The notes beneath the pieces are model-generated. The model did no database searches. It had not been told where the DNA came from and saw only the letters and a program-made list of their open reading frames with translations. A stretch of DNA of 64,000 bases from an uncultured Candidatus Actinomarina sp. (GTDB lineage: Bacteria > Actinomycetota > Acidimicrobiia > Actinomarinales > Actinomarinaceae), in NCBI GenBank assembly GCA_902580215.1, contig CACHJT010000004.1, forward strand, positions 43,421-107,420, in the 5' to 3' direction. Shown piece by piece: positions 37,460-45,929 of the stretch (the first letter of the stretch is position 1; every line of letters begins with the position of its first letter). The translations under genes were made by a program, and so were the position numbers.

Positions 37460-38051
37460 TAACTTCAATTACATCATCTATACTTTTATTTTCATTGTTT
37501 ATAACTATTGCATCATCAGGAATAATAAGTGGAGAAATTTTTCTATTAATATCTCTTGAATCCCTAGCTCTTATATCTTCAACTGATTCTTTGTTACCAG
37601 ATTGAGCTATTCTTCTCTCGCTTCTTGTTCTTTCACTTGCATCTAAATAAATTTTTAAATTAGCATTCTTGAAAACTACACTACCCATATCTCTTCCTTC
37701 AACAACTAACCCAGTATTTGAATTATCAAATAAAAATTTGAGTACATTAGACACAAGCATTCTAATTTCACTCAACTGAGCTATCTCAGAACTTTTTCTA
37801 TTAATTTGTGGGGTATATAGATTTTCTTCTTCGTATAAATTTCCGTCAACTTTACAAACTACTGGATCATTAGATACTATTTCAAATTCATTTAGATTAA
37901 AAGAATTGGTTTTTTCATTATGTAATGCAATAACTCTGTAAAGAAGGCCTGATGAAAAAAATTCAAAGTTTAATTCAGAAGCTAAACGTTTACCTATTGT
38001 AGTTTTACCTACACCAGATGGGCCATCTAAGGTTATTAATGTTTTACTCAT
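37434..38051 (-). CDS. cmk: Cytidylate kinase
   Basis: Phosphorylates CMP and dCMP. P-loop 'TLDGPSGVGKTTIGK' at residues 7-21, the CMP-binding 'FFSSGLLYRVIAL' near 31, 'VVEGRDMGSVVF' near 118 and the lid 'ERRIAQSGNKESVEDIRARD' near 145. 205 residues, slightly short. It starts 4 nt inside the end of rluB, keeping the actinobacterial order scpA-scpB-rluB-cmk, here separated from der by inversion of ispH/der or other rearrangement. Confidence 0.94.
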   Translation of the reverse strand: MSKTLITLDGPSGVGKTTIGKRLASELNFEFFSSGLLYRVIALHNEKTNSFNLNEFEIVSNDPVVCKVDGNLYEEENLYTPQINRKSSEIAQLSEIRMLVSNVLKFLFDNSNTGLVVEGRDMGSVVFKNANLKIYLDASERTRSERRIAQSGNKESVEDIRARDSRDINRKISPLIIPDDAIVINNENKSIDDVIEVIKENLKLQ

Positions 38052-38698
38052 AATTCTATTTTAGACAATTGACCTTTAGACATATTACCTAAAGTGTATT
38101 TACCAATTTTTTCTCGTTTTAATTCTCTTATGTCTAAATCGTTAAATCTAAATATTTTACGTATTTCATGATTTTTACCAGATAATAATGTCACGTTATA
38201 CGTATAAGAATTAATAGCTTTTATATTGTGAATTTTTAAAGTTTTGCCTTCAAAAGTAATTTTTGTTCTTATTTTTTTATTTTTATTTATTTTATTTCTC
38301 AAAGTAACTTTATATTTTTTCTGAACCTTATTCTTTGAATGAAATATTTGATTTAACCAATCACCATCAGTGCTTAATAACATCAATCCTTCAGAGTCTT
38401 TATCTAGCCTGCCACCAAATTTAAGATAATTTTTTCCAATTAGATCATATATAGTTGGTGCACTTCCTTGTTTGTTATGAGAACACACATATCCTTTTGG
38501 TTTGTAAAATTTGTAATACTCATGAGTATTGTTTTTTGATAATTTTTTGTTGTTAACAGATACAACATCATTTTGTTTAACTATATACCCAACCCCTGGT
38601 ACTTTACCATTAACAATAACTTCACCAGATTGAATTAATTCATCTGCTTTTCTTCGAGATGTAGGAAGATTTAAAGCGATAAATTTATTTAATCTCAA
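38048..38698 (-). CDS. rluB: Pseudouridine synthase, RluB/RsuA family
   Basis: Isomerises uridine in rRNA. An N-terminal S4 domain ('MRLNKFIALNLPTSRRKADE', residues 1-60) precedes the catalytic domain with 'GRLDKDSEGLMLLSTDGDWL' near 95-115, containing the catalytic Asp, 'KKYKVTLR' and 'GKNHEIRKIFRF' near 173. 216 residues, shorter than many RluB proteins (about 250) because the C-terminal tail is missing. TTG start, 6 nt after the scpB stop. Confidence 0.9.
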   Translation of the reverse strand: MRLNKFIALNLPTSRRKADELIQSGEVIVNGKVPGVGYIVKQNDVVSVNNKKLSKNNTHEYYKFYKPKGYVCSHNKQGSAPTIYDLIGKNYLKFGGRLDKDSEGLMLLSTDGDWLNQIFHSKNKVQKKYKVTLRNKINKNKKIRTKITFEGKTLKIHNIKAINSYTYNVTLLSGKNHEIRKIFRFNDLDIRELKREKIGKYTLGNMSKGQLSKIEL

Positions 38699-38704
38699 AG
38701 AGAT

Positions 38705-39229
38705 CTACTCTTCCTCTAGATTTGAGAAATAATCACCTAATACAGGAAGATCATCAATAGATGATATATCCATCTTTTCTAAGAAGAGATTAGTTGTTAT
38801 ATATAAATGAGGATTTCCTGGAACATCTAGATAACCTGATTTTTCAATAAGACCTCGAGATTCTAAAGTTTTAAGAGATGACTCTGACTCAACCCCTCTT
38901 ATCTCACTTACTTTGAGTTTTGTGACTGGCTGCTCATATGCAACAATAGATAATGTCTCTAATGCTGGAGTAGATAATCCTCTTAAAACTGAAGGTGGTT
39001 TGAATTCAGCTAATTCAGTAGAAATTGAACTCAAAGTTACCAAGTCAGAAGATTTATCATCATATTTAATATAAAAGCCATAATCTTTTTCTTTTAATTC
39101 ATCGTTAATTTCGTCAAAAATATTAACCAAATCTTCATTGGAGATATTAAAATTTTCTAAAAAATATTTATGATTAACTGAACCATCAGAAACTAACAAA
39201 ATAGCGGTTATAACTTTTTTATAATTCAT
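38705..39229 (-). CDS. scpB: Segregation and condensation protein B
   Basis: Subunit of the SMC-ScpAB complex. Two winged-helix domains: 'ILLVSDGSVNHKYFLENFNI' at the start and, near residues 85-125, 'RGLSTPALETLSIVAYEQPV' with 'KLKVSEIRGVESESSLKTLE' and 'SRGLIEKSGYLDVPGNPHLY'. 174 residues, usual size. Starts 11 nt inside the end of scpA. Confidence 0.94.
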   Translation of the reverse strand: MNYKKVITAILLVSDGSVNHKYFLENFNISNEDLVNIFDEINDELKEKDYGFYIKYDDKSSDLVTLSSISTELAEFKPPSVLRGLSTPALETLSIVAYEQPVTKLKVSEIRGVESESSLKTLESRGLIEKSGYLDVPGNPHLYITTNLFLEKMDISSIDDLPVLGDYFSNLEEE

Positions 39230-39920
39230 AATTTTTTTCTATTTTAATACCCTCATCGTTTTGGCTAGCTTTAACAAAACCCCATCTTACAGCTTCTAAA
39301 AGTGCGAGGAAAAAAGCTATAGCTTCTTTTTCAGTATTTACTTCATTTAAGATGCTTTCGAAAGATGTATTTAACCTTTTATCAACAACTAGTAATAAAT
39401 CATCAATTGCTTTCTGTAAATCTGGTAAATCTTTATCTATATGTTTAAAACCTTCAATTGTTTTAAATCTGTCAAATACTTCAATAGCAACTTCATTAAA
39501 TTTATCTTTATTTATTTCGTACTCAACATCTGGTTTAGGAAACAAATTTTTAGTTTGATAATATTTAAATGACTTGATTTCATTTTCGTTATATTTTATT
39601 TTCGAAGCTATAGCAATACCAATTTCAGAAAATGCTTTAAATTGCAAAAGCCTAGCAAATGCCAGGTCTTTATCTTTAAGAATTTCCACTTCATCCATCC
39701 ACTCAATTTCTTCTTCTTGAGGTAGCATTCTTTTAGCTTTTAATTCAAATAGTGAAGAAGCAAGTAATATAAACTCTGCGTAGTTTTCAATTTCATTATT
39801 AAGATTTTTTGACTCTAGACTGCTGAATAAGTCATTTAAACTTTCATCAATTTGTGAATTATTTGACGTATAGTTGATTAATAGAGATTTTAATGCGTCT
39901 ACTAAGAAACTTAATTCCAT
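39219..39920 (-). CDS. scpA: Segregation and condensation protein A
   Basis: Kleisin subunit linking SMC and ScpB. The N-terminal segment 'FLVDALKSLLINY' is shorter than usual; 'NEIENYAEFILLASSLFELK' and 'AKRMLPQEEEIEWMDE' form the family signature near residues 40-80. The C-terminal winged helix includes 'KEAIAFFLALLEAVRWGFVK' near 200. 233 residues. The ATG shares its A with the stop of the HD-domain gene. Confidence 0.9.
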   Translation of the reverse strand: MELSFLVDALKSLLINYTSNNSQIDESLNDLFSSLESKNLNNEIENYAEFILLASSLFELKAKRMLPQEEEIEWMDEVEILKDKDLAFARLLQFKAFSEIGIAIASKIKYNENEIKSFKYYQTKNLFPKPDVEYEINKDKFNEVAIEVFDRFKTIEGFKHIDKDLPDLQKAIDDLLLVVDKRLNTSFESILNEVNTEKEAIAFFLALLEAVRWGFVKASQNDEGIKIEKNYEL

Positions 39921-40360
39921 TAAAAATCAGTCTTATCTAATATTTCATTTTTTTCTGTAAGTAAATTATCAAAATAATATTTACTTATATCCGGATTATC
40001 TATATTTTCTTTTAATAGATCGTACCCTATGTCTTCATGGTTCAGATAATCAAATGCTTTTCTGTTTGTTACAAGTTTTAATTCAGCCATTATTCTAAAT
40101 AACCAGTTATATTCAGATATTGATTTACCTATGTCATGCAATAAGGACAGCTTTAATAAATCTTCATTATTTGAATATTTCATAGTTCTTTCTAAAACTT
40201 CCAACGAATGATGTCTATCTGCTTTTGACATTTTCCAGAAAAGTTGCTCTAACTGTTCATTATCGAGAATTTTTGAAATTCTAATTTGATCTACAATACT
40301 TATATCTTTGTAAAATAAAAATCTTATAGCTCTTTTTGCTTTTAAAAATAGTTCATTCAT
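39920..40360 (-). CDS. HD-domain phosphohydrolase-like protein
   Basis: A 146-residue protein with 'HHSLEVLERTMKYSNNEDLL' and the HD motif 'KLSLLHDIGKSISEYN' near residues 72-87, followed by helices. HD proteins of this size hydrolyse nucleotides or act as metal-dependent phosphatases; the substrate is not predictable. It lies between xerD and scpA with a 4-nt overlap at its start, in a place occupied by other small genes in related actinobacteria. Confidence 0.75.
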   Translation of the reverse strand: MNELFLKAKRAIRFLFYKDISIVDQIRISKILDNEQLEQLFWKMSKADRHHSLEVLERTMKYSNNEDLLKLSLLHDIGKSISEYNWLFRIMAELKLVTNRKAFDYLNHEDIGYDLLKENIDNPDISKYYFDNLLTEKNEILDKTDF

Positions 40361-41235
40361 GACCTTGGATGACTTTCTGTAAATGCCTCTTCTAAAAATT
40401 CTTTCGTAACTTTAGTATATATCTGCGTGGTTGAAACAGAGCTATGGCCTAAAAATTCTTGCACTGTCCTTAAGTCACATCCACCTTCAAGCATATGAGT
40501 AGCTGCACTATGTCTTAATGTATGCGGATGAACATCGGTTTGTAAAGAAATATTCTTAGCAGTTTTTTTTATTATTCTGAACACAGCAGTTCGATCTAAT
40601 TTATTTTTTGATTTAGATAAAAAGAGTGGTTCTCCCCTGTTTTGCAAAAATGTTTCCCTAACATTTAAATATTGCATAAGGTTTTTGTATAACATAGATC
40701 CAATTGGTACGATTCTTTGTTTAGAACCTTTGCCTTTCAATTTTAAATATTTCTCATCTAAATCAATATCGGATATATTTATGTCACATAGTTCAGAAAC
40801 TCTACATCCAGTAGAATAAAGTACATCAACAACAGTTCTGTTCCTAGAATCTAAATAAGTTTCATGATTGTAATAATTTATCATATTTTCAATATCAGTA
40901 ATAGACAGTACTTCAGGAAGCTTTTTAGAAGATTTAAGTTTTATATCTGAAATATCTATTGATTCATAGTCTTCATTTTCATTTATGTATTTTAAAAAAT
41001 TTTTAATACTGGAGTGCATTCGTTTCTTTGTTGATGATGAATAATTAAATTCTGACATATCTATAAAAAAATTATCTATATTTGTTTTTGACAAGTCTTG
41101 GTTTTGTAAATAATTAGATAATTTTGTTAAATCAGATTTGTATGAATCAACAGTGTTTTGAGATAGTCCCTTTTGATATAAAAGATATTCTGAAAATGAA
41201 CTTATTGATTTATTAATCTTTGACTTTATGTTCAT
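40357..41235 (-). CDS. xerD: Tyrosine recombinase XerD
   Basis: Resolves chromosome dimers at dif with XerC. The N-terminal core-binding domain (1-90) is followed by the catalytic domain with R in 'YSTGCRVSELCDI' (about 145), K in 'LKGKGSKQRIVP', 'HPHTLRHSAATHMLEGG' (H-x-x-R, about 238-254), 'LGHSSVSTTQIYTK' (H and the nucleophile Tyr, about 264-277). 292 residues. pyrG-xerD-scpA-scpB is the actinobacterial order, so this is the housekeeping enzyme and not a phage integrase. Confidence 0.95.
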   Translation of the reverse strand: MNIKSKINKSISSFSEYLLYQKGLSQNTVDSYKSDLTKLSNYLQNQDLSKTNIDNFFIDMSEFNYSSSTKKRMHSSIKNFLKYINENEDYESIDISDIKLKSSKKLPEVLSITDIENMINYYNHETYLDSRNRTVVDVLYSTGCRVSELCDINISDIDLDEKYLKLKGKGSKQRIVPIGSMLYKNLMQYLNVRETFLQNRGEPLFLSKSKNKLDRTAVFRIIKKTAKNISLQTDVHPHTLRHSAATHMLEGGCDLRTVQEFLGHSSVSTTQIYTKVTKEFLEEAFTESHPRS

Positions 41236-42838
41236 TTTTTACATTTTCATCAAAAAATTTTATTTCTTTTGATGCAGCTATAAATGAATTGAACATAGGT
41301 GCTGGGTCCCATGGCCTTGATTTAAATTCAGGATGAAATTGTGAAGCTACAAAGTATGGATGATCTTTAAGTTCAATCATTTCAACTAAATCTTCATCAG
41401 GTGATAATCCACTAAATACTAATCCTTTAGATTCCAATTCATTTCTGAACTTATTATTTACTTCGTATCTATGCCTGTGACGTTCATAGATTATTTCATT
41501 GTTATATATATCTTTAGCCATAGTGTCTGGTTGAATTTTACAAGGATAAGTCCCAAGTCTCATAGATGCACCGACATCATCTGCTTCTAAATCTTGATTA
41601 GGTAATAAATCTATAACAGGATTTTTTGTAGTTTGAGAAAACTCTGTAGAATTTGCGTCTGATATACCACATACGTTGCGCGCAAACTCAATTACAGCAC
41701 ACTGTAAACCTAAGCAAATTCCAAGAAAAGGTATTTTATTTTTTCTTAGATACTCGATTGCACCTATTTTTCCTTCAATTCCTCTATAACCAAAACCTCC
41801 AGGAACTACTACACCATTTAAATTTTTAAGATCTTCAATTTCATAGTTATCAGCATCTATCCAAACTAAATCTAAATTTACTTTATTTTGAAGACAAGAG
41901 TGTTTTAAAGCCTCTACGACTGACATATAGCTATCGGGTAAGCCAAAATATTTTCCAAGAATTGCTATTTTAACATTTTTGTTAACGCCGTTTTTTAATG
42001 AAAGCATTTCATTCCACCTTGATAAATCAGGGGAATCAGAATTTAATGCTAAACGTTTATTAACAGCTGCATCTAAACCCTCTTCATACATTTTGATAGG
42101 AACATCGTAAATATCATCTAGATCCGGTGCGTTAATAACATTTTCAAAACTCACGTCACAAAATAGTGAAACTTTACTTTTTATTTCATCAGTTAACTCT
42201 TGCTCAGATCTCAAAACTATTAAATCTGGACTTATACCATAGCTTCTTAGCATTGATACTGAGTGTTGTGTTGGTTTTGTTTTAAGTTCTGTACTTGGAC
42301 CAATAAAAGGTACGAGAGTAACATGAACGAACATTACATTTTCTTGACCAAACTCTTTTCTAATTTGTCTTGCTGCTTCTAGAAAAGGTAGTATCTCAAT
42401 ATCGCCGACTGTGCCTCCTATTTCAGTAATTTGCACATCTACTTCATTGGATATGCCTTTAATTCTTCTTTTAATTTCATCTGTAATATGAGGAATAACT
42501 TGGACAGTTGCACCAAGATAGTCACCTTTTCGCTCTCTATCAATTACCTTTCTGTAAATGCTTCCAGTTGTAACATTTGCATCTTTTCTTAAATTAACTC
42601 CAGTAAATCTTTCGTAATGTCCTAAATCTAAATCTGTTGTAGCACCATCTTCAGTAACAAAAACTTCTCCATGCTGAAACGGATTCATTGTGTCTGGATC
42701 AACATTAATATAAGGATCTAATTTTTGATTGACAATTGATAAACCTCTAGCTTTGAGCAGGTTTCCTAGAGACGCAGAAGTAATCCCTTTGCCAAGACCA
42801 GAGACTACACCGCCAGTGACAAATATGTATTTGGTCAC
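41213..42838 (-). CDS. pyrG: CTP synthase
   Basis: Aminates UTP to CTP using glutamine. The N-terminal synthase domain begins 'TKYIFVTGGVVSGLGKGITS' and has 'DPYINVDPDTMNPFQHGEVF'. The C-terminal glutaminase domain has 'GGFGYRGIEGK', the Cys nucleophile in 'FLGICLGLQCAVIE' (about 378) and the His of 'ASQFHPEFKSRP' (about 511). 541 residues, full length. GTG start 6 nt after a TATTAT box. It follows nadK after 37 bp. Confidence 0.97.
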   Translation of the reverse strand: MTKYIFVTGGVVSGLGKGITSASLGNLLKARGLSIVNQKLDPYINVDPDTMNPFQHGEVFVTEDGATTDLDLGHYERFTGVNLRKDANVTTGSIYRKVIDRERKGDYLGATVQVIPHITDEIKRRIKGISNEVDVQITEIGGTVGDIEILPFLEAARQIRKEFGQENVMFVHVTLVPFIGPSTELKTKPTQHSVSMLRSYGISPDLIVLRSEQELTDEIKSKVSLFCDVSFENVINAPDLDDIYDVPIKMYEEGLDAAVNKRLALNSDSPDLSRWNEMLSLKNGVNKNVKIAILGKYFGLPDSYMSVVEALKHSCLQNKVNLDLVWIDADNYEIEDLKNLNGVVVPGGFGYRGIEGKIGAIEYLRKNKIPFLGICLGLQCAVIEFARNVCGISDANSTEFSQTTKNPVIDLLPNQDLEADDVGASMRLGTYPCKIQPDTMAKDIYNNEIIYERHRHRYEVNNKFRNELESKGLVFSGLSPDEDLVEMIELKDHPYFVASQFHPEFKSRPWDPAPMFNSFIAASKEIKFFDENVKNEHKVKD

Positions 42839-42844
42839 GTCAAA

Positions 42845-42850
42845 ATAATA
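42845..42850 (-). promoter_or_regulatory. -10 box, leaderless start of pyrG
   Basis: Minus-strand TATTAT followed by 6 nt (TTTGAC) and the GTG at 42838. There is no Shine-Dalgarno, and pyrG is separated from nadK by 37 bp, so it probably starts its own transcript. Confidence 0.5.
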
Positions 42851-42875
42851 ACAGGTTTATTTTTATTGTGAAGAA

Positions 42876-43673
42876 CTATCTAAGTATTTGGTTTAAAAAG
42901 TGATCTAGTTTAGGCTTATTGCTTTCTTCTAAAACTTTCAGTGCATTAGCTGATAATTTATAAGTAAAGGACAGATCGTTGGGTTCGTTACATTGTTGTA
43001 ATTCATTTCCATCAAACTGGACAGAGAAATCTTGATTCTTCTGAACAATAATTTTTACTTCAGAACGTTTATCTAAAACAATTGATCTTGGAAATTTTGT
43101 AAATGGAGATATAGGAGTAATTATTAATGAATCAATACTGGTTTGCACTATAGGACCTCCTGCAGAGTAATTGTATGCAGTAGAACCCATGGAAGTAGAA
43201 ATTATAATTCCATCAGCTCTCAACTTTACGTCTTGATCATATGTTTCTATTTGAATATCTAACATACGTGTTGGGGAGTTCTTTATTAAAACTATTTCAT
43301 TAAATGCTGGTTCTTGTTCATCATTATTTTGAATAATAGGAACTCTTTTCTTGAAGTTGTTAAAATCACTTTTTACTAATTCCTGTAAATTAATGGTTTC
43401 GAATGAATTTACTAAGTAACCAACTCTGCCAGAACCAAGATTTAAAACAGGTACAGAGTTAGTCCATCCTAGTTTCATAGCTTTAAGAGCTGTTCCATCA
43501 CCCCCTATACTTATTATTAAATTAAAAGTATCTTTGGATGTATTTTCATAACTCTTGTCTTCAAGAATTAATTTCTCATAACTTATTTTTTGATTATCTA
43601 AATACTTTAGAAAATCAACAGCTTGTTTGGATTTAAGATATTTTTTTGAAGAAACAATTGCCAACTTAACCAT
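42876..43673 (-). CDS. nadK: NAD kinase
   Basis: Makes NADP from NAD. Diagnostic motifs: 'LIISIGGDGTALKAM' (GGDG, about 52-66), 'LGSGRVGYL' near 80, 'GIIISTSMGSTAYNYSAGGP' near 155-175 and 'SLIITPISP'. 265 residues. recN and two or three small genes that separate nadK from pyrG in mycobacteria are absent here. Leaderless: TATAAT then 6 nt then ATG. Confidence 0.95.
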   Translation of the reverse strand: MVKLAIVSSKKYLKSKQAVDFLKYLDNQKISYEKLILEDKSYENTSKDTFNLIISIGGDGTALKAMKLGWTNSVPVLNLGSGRVGYLVNSFETINLQELVKSDFNNFKKRVPIIQNNDEQEPAFNEIVLIKNSPTRMLDIQIETYDQDVKLRADGIIISTSMGSTAYNYSAGGPIVQTSIDSLIITPISPFTKFPRSIVLDKRSEVKIIVQKNQDFSVQFDGNELQQCNEPNDLSFTYKLSANALKVLEESNKPKLDHFLNQILR

Positions 43674-43679
43674 AAATAC

Positions 43680-43698
43680 ATTATAGGTGACTTATAAT
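43680..43698. promoter_or_regulatory. Divergent -10 boxes of nadK (-) and the rhomboid gene (+)
   Basis: Two perfect TATAAT hexamers face away from each other: minus strand 43680-43685, ending 6 nt before the nadK ATG, and plus strand 43693-43698, ending 9 nt before a GTG at 43708. The plus box decides the rhomboid start, because the longer in-frame GTG at 43687 would lie upstream of its own promoter. Confidence 0.6.
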
Positions 43699-43707
43699 GT
43701 TCATAAA

Positions 43708-44415
43708 GTGATACCTATATCAGATATAAATCCTGCAAGAAATACACCTGTTATTTCCAGAGTATTTATGATTTCAACCGTTTTGGTTTTTATATTGATA
43801 CAACCAAAAAACCAAATTGAGTTAATAAATTTCTTTTATCAATACTCAGCGATTCCATGTGAACTTGTCAATTTTGCTCCATTATCAGAATCACAATTTT
43901 ATAATAACAGTTGCTTTTATGATCAATTCAAAGTGATCTTTCCAAGCAAGAATTTATATTTAAGTGTCATTCTTGCAAATTTGTTTCATGCAAACTTTTT
44001 ACATATATTAGGAAATTTATGGAGTTTTTGGATTTTTGGAAATAATGTTGAAGACAAACTTGGTAAATTAAAATATCTATTCTTTCTTTTATTAATAGGT
44101 GTAATAAGTATTGTTTCTCATACTTTTCTTAACCAAGAAAGTTTAGTTCCTATAGTAGGTGCATCTGGAATAGTTTCTGGATTAATGGGTGCTTACGTTT
44201 ATATGTTTCCTAATGCAAGGTTATTAGTTCTAGTCCCATTTGGTTTCTTGTTTCCAACTACAATCAAAGCTAAATTTTTTATGATTTTTTGGTTTATTTC
44301 TCAAATATTTATTGCACTAGGTGATCAAAATATTTCCTGGGAAGCACATGTGGGTGGATTTATATTTGGTTATCTTTTATTAAGATTATTCAGTAAGAAA
44401 AGGTACGACATCTGA
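43708..44415 (+). CDS. Rhomboid-family intramembrane serine protease
   Basis: A membrane protein of about six helices with the rhomboid features: 'NLFHANFLHILGNLWSFWIF' (helix 2 with His and Asn), the nucleophile Ser in 'IVGASGIVSGLMGAY' near residue 155 and the catalytic His in 'WEAHVGGFIFGYLL' near 217. An N-terminal part of about 75 residues precedes the core, with 'VIPISDINPARNTPV' at the start. The start is set at GTG 43708 because of the TATAAT just upstream. Substrates unknown. Its end overlaps the convergent HAD gene by 30 nt. Confidence 0.88.
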   Translation: MIPISDINPARNTPVISRVFMISTVLVFILIQPKNQIELINFFYQYSAIPCELVNFAPLSESQFYNNSCFYDQFKVIFPSKNLYLSVILANLFHANFLHILGNLWSFWIFGNNVEDKLGKLKYLFFLLLIGVISIVSHTFLNQESLVPIVGASGIVSGLMGAYVYMFPNARLLVLVPFGFLFPTTIKAKFFMIFWFISQIFIALGDQNISWEAHVGGFIFGYLLLRLFSKKRYDI

Positions 44416-45132
44416 AAATTTATTAAGTTGTATATCAGCAATATTGACATCTAAATAATTTTTGATACCTGAGGACACTAAAAATGTTTTTGCATTCAAA
44501 TTTTTTCCGAAAATAATATCTGTGTCAACCCTATCTCCTATTACAAAATTTACAGTAATTCTGTTTTGAATAAAATATGAACTGTAGTGATTACCAGATT
44601 TGCCTAAAGTAGGAATGCTAATTGACAATTCATCTTCTATGATTTTTACAACTGCTCCATTCCCAGCCTTCTCACCAAACTCAGTTGGAAATGTAAGATC
44701 CTTATTTAGGCTCAATATATTTTTACCTATACTTACACTTTTAATAATCTCATTTATTTCTGAAAAATTGTTTTCTTCTTTACGACCTATCAGGACTAAT
44801 TCTGCATTTTCAAGACTTGTAACATTCATATTCAAATTTTTTATATATTTTTTTAAATTTTCTGATCCGTAAATAAAAATATTTAATTTATCGTCTGAGT
44901 ACAGATTTTGAAAAATTACTAATGGTGTAATAATTTTTGATATATCTATATCTAATTGGAGTAAATTTTCAAGCTTATCTTTTATTTCACTAGGAGTTTG
45001 AGAGCTATTATTTGTTGTATAGTATATTTCAATACCTTCATTAATAATTTTCAGTAAGCCTTCTTTAACTCCATCAATTAAAGTTTGACCTTTGAATATA
45101 GTTCCATCAAGGTCTGTAGCGATTATGCTCAC
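44386..45132 (-). CDS. HAD-superfamily hydrolase, NagD/IIA type
   Basis: A 248-residue phosphatase of the HAD IIA subfamily: 'IIATDLDGTIFKGQTLIDGV' (nucleophile Asp, residues 5-25), 'YYTTNNSSQTPSEI' (motif II Thr, about 38) and 'NFVIGDRVDTDIIFGKNLNA' (acidic motif, about 193). Related enzymes act on sugar phosphates, 2-phosphoglycolate or nucleotides; in M. tuberculosis a HAD protein stands near tyrS/tlyA/nadK. It overlaps the GNAT gene by 26 nt. Confidence 0.85.
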   Translation of the reverse strand: MSIIATDLDGTIFKGQTLIDGVKEGLLKIINEGIEIYYTTNNSSQTPSEIKDKLENLLQLDIDISKIITPLVIFQNLYSDDKLNIFIYGSENLKKYIKNLNMNVTSLENAELVLIGRKEENNFSEINEIIKSVSIGKNILSLNKDLTFPTEFGEKAGNGAVVKIIEDELSISIPTLGKSGNHYSSYFIQNRITVNFVIGDRVDTDIIFGKNLNAKTFLVSSGIKNYLDVNIADIQLNKFSDVVPFLTE

Positions 45133-45550
45133 GTTTTTCTTCCATTAATAAAACTCTGGCTGTTATTCCATTAGCTTCATAAAAATTCTTTGCAACTCTA
45201 TCACTTGGAAGAGTAATTGTTCTTAATGAAGATTGAATTGTTTCAACATAATTTCTTATACAATTTAGTAGAAAAGTACCCAATGAAAGTTCTCTAAATT
45301 CATCTTTTACAAATATTTCCGTGAGGAGTGAATATTCCTTATCTTGATGCAATTTTGCATAACCAATAGGTTCCTTTTCACATAAAAGTAAAAAATTTTT
45401 AGATTCACTCAAGTCTATATTTGAATAATAATTAATTAAATTTTCGTCAATATTTGACATTCTTTGAAAAAATGAATCAGACAACTGATTAGGAATTTCT
45501 ATATCAGTCTCAACAGTAAAAGTGAAACCTAAATCATTATGCTTATGCAC
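45107..45550 (-). CDS. GNAT-family N-acetyltransferase
   Basis: A 147-residue GNAT protein: 'NFLLLCEKEPIGYAKLHQDK', 'LLTEIFVKDEFRELSLGTFL' (acetyl-CoA pyrophosphate loop, normally R/Q-x-x-G-x-G/A, here 'RELSLG') and 'AKNFYEANGITARVLLMEEK'. The acceptor is unknown. It sits between DUF4193 and the HAD gene with 8-nt and 26-nt overlaps, so the three are one translation-coupled unit. Confidence 0.78.
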   Translation of the reverse strand: MHKHNDLGFTFTVETDIEIPNQLSDSFFQRMSNIDENLINYYSNIDLSESKNFLLLCEKEPIGYAKLHQDKEYSLLTEIFVKDEFRELSLGTFLLNCIRNYVETIQSSLRTITLPSDRVAKNFYEANGITARVLLMEEKREHNRYRP

Positions 45551-45902
45551 AATCAGAGCATACTTTTGATCTTGGTTTTGCTAATTGAGTATTTCTTAAT
45601 ACTAGAAAACAAACAGAACATGTAAACTCGTCATCTTTTTTATCATCAGCAATTTCATCTAGTTTTAAATCTGAGCTTTTTACGTTTCTTTTTTCTGCAG
45701 CATCAACAGACATAAAAGATCCTTCGGCTTCATCTACATCATCTACCGATTTTTTTTCAGTTTCTACCCTTGCTTCTAGAGATTCTGTTTCTACTTCCTC
45801 TTTTTCTTCTTCTTCTGGTGGAGTTTCAATCTCTTCAATATCTTCTTCTTCTAGGTCTTCGAGCGTAGGTTCTTCTAATTCTTCAGTTTCTTTTTTAGCC
45901 AT
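45543..45902 (-). CDS. DUF4193 zinc-ribbon protein with a long acidic region
   Basis: A 119-residue protein: residues 1-60 are almost entirely Glu, Asp and Thr ('EEPTLEDLEEEDIEEIETPP'), and the C-terminus is a zinc ribbon, 'FTCSVCFLVLRNTQLAKPRS' then 'KVCSDCA', with two CxxC pairs. This C-terminal pattern is that of the actinobacterial DUF4193 family, of unknown function; the acidic part is longer than I would expect. The ATG has a Shine-Dalgarno, AGGAG, 5 nt upstream. Confidence 0.85.
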   Translation of the reverse strand: MAKKETEELEEPTLEDLEEEDIEEIETPPEEEEKEEVETESLEARVETEKKSVDDVDEAEGSFMSVDAAEKRNVKSSDLKLDEIADDKKDDEFTCSVCFLVLRNTQLAKPRSKVCSDCA

Positions 45903-45929
45903 ATAACTCCTAACTTGCCTTAAATATTA

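Noticed and set aside
40357..41235. Tyrosine recombinase as a sign of a mobile element
   Set aside because: It is XerD in its normal place between pyrG and scpA, with no attachment repeats, tRNA target or phage genes nearby.
43687..43708. GTG at 43687 as the rhomboid start
   Set aside because: It lies upstream of the perfect TATAAT at 43693-43698, so it would not be transcribed from that promoter.
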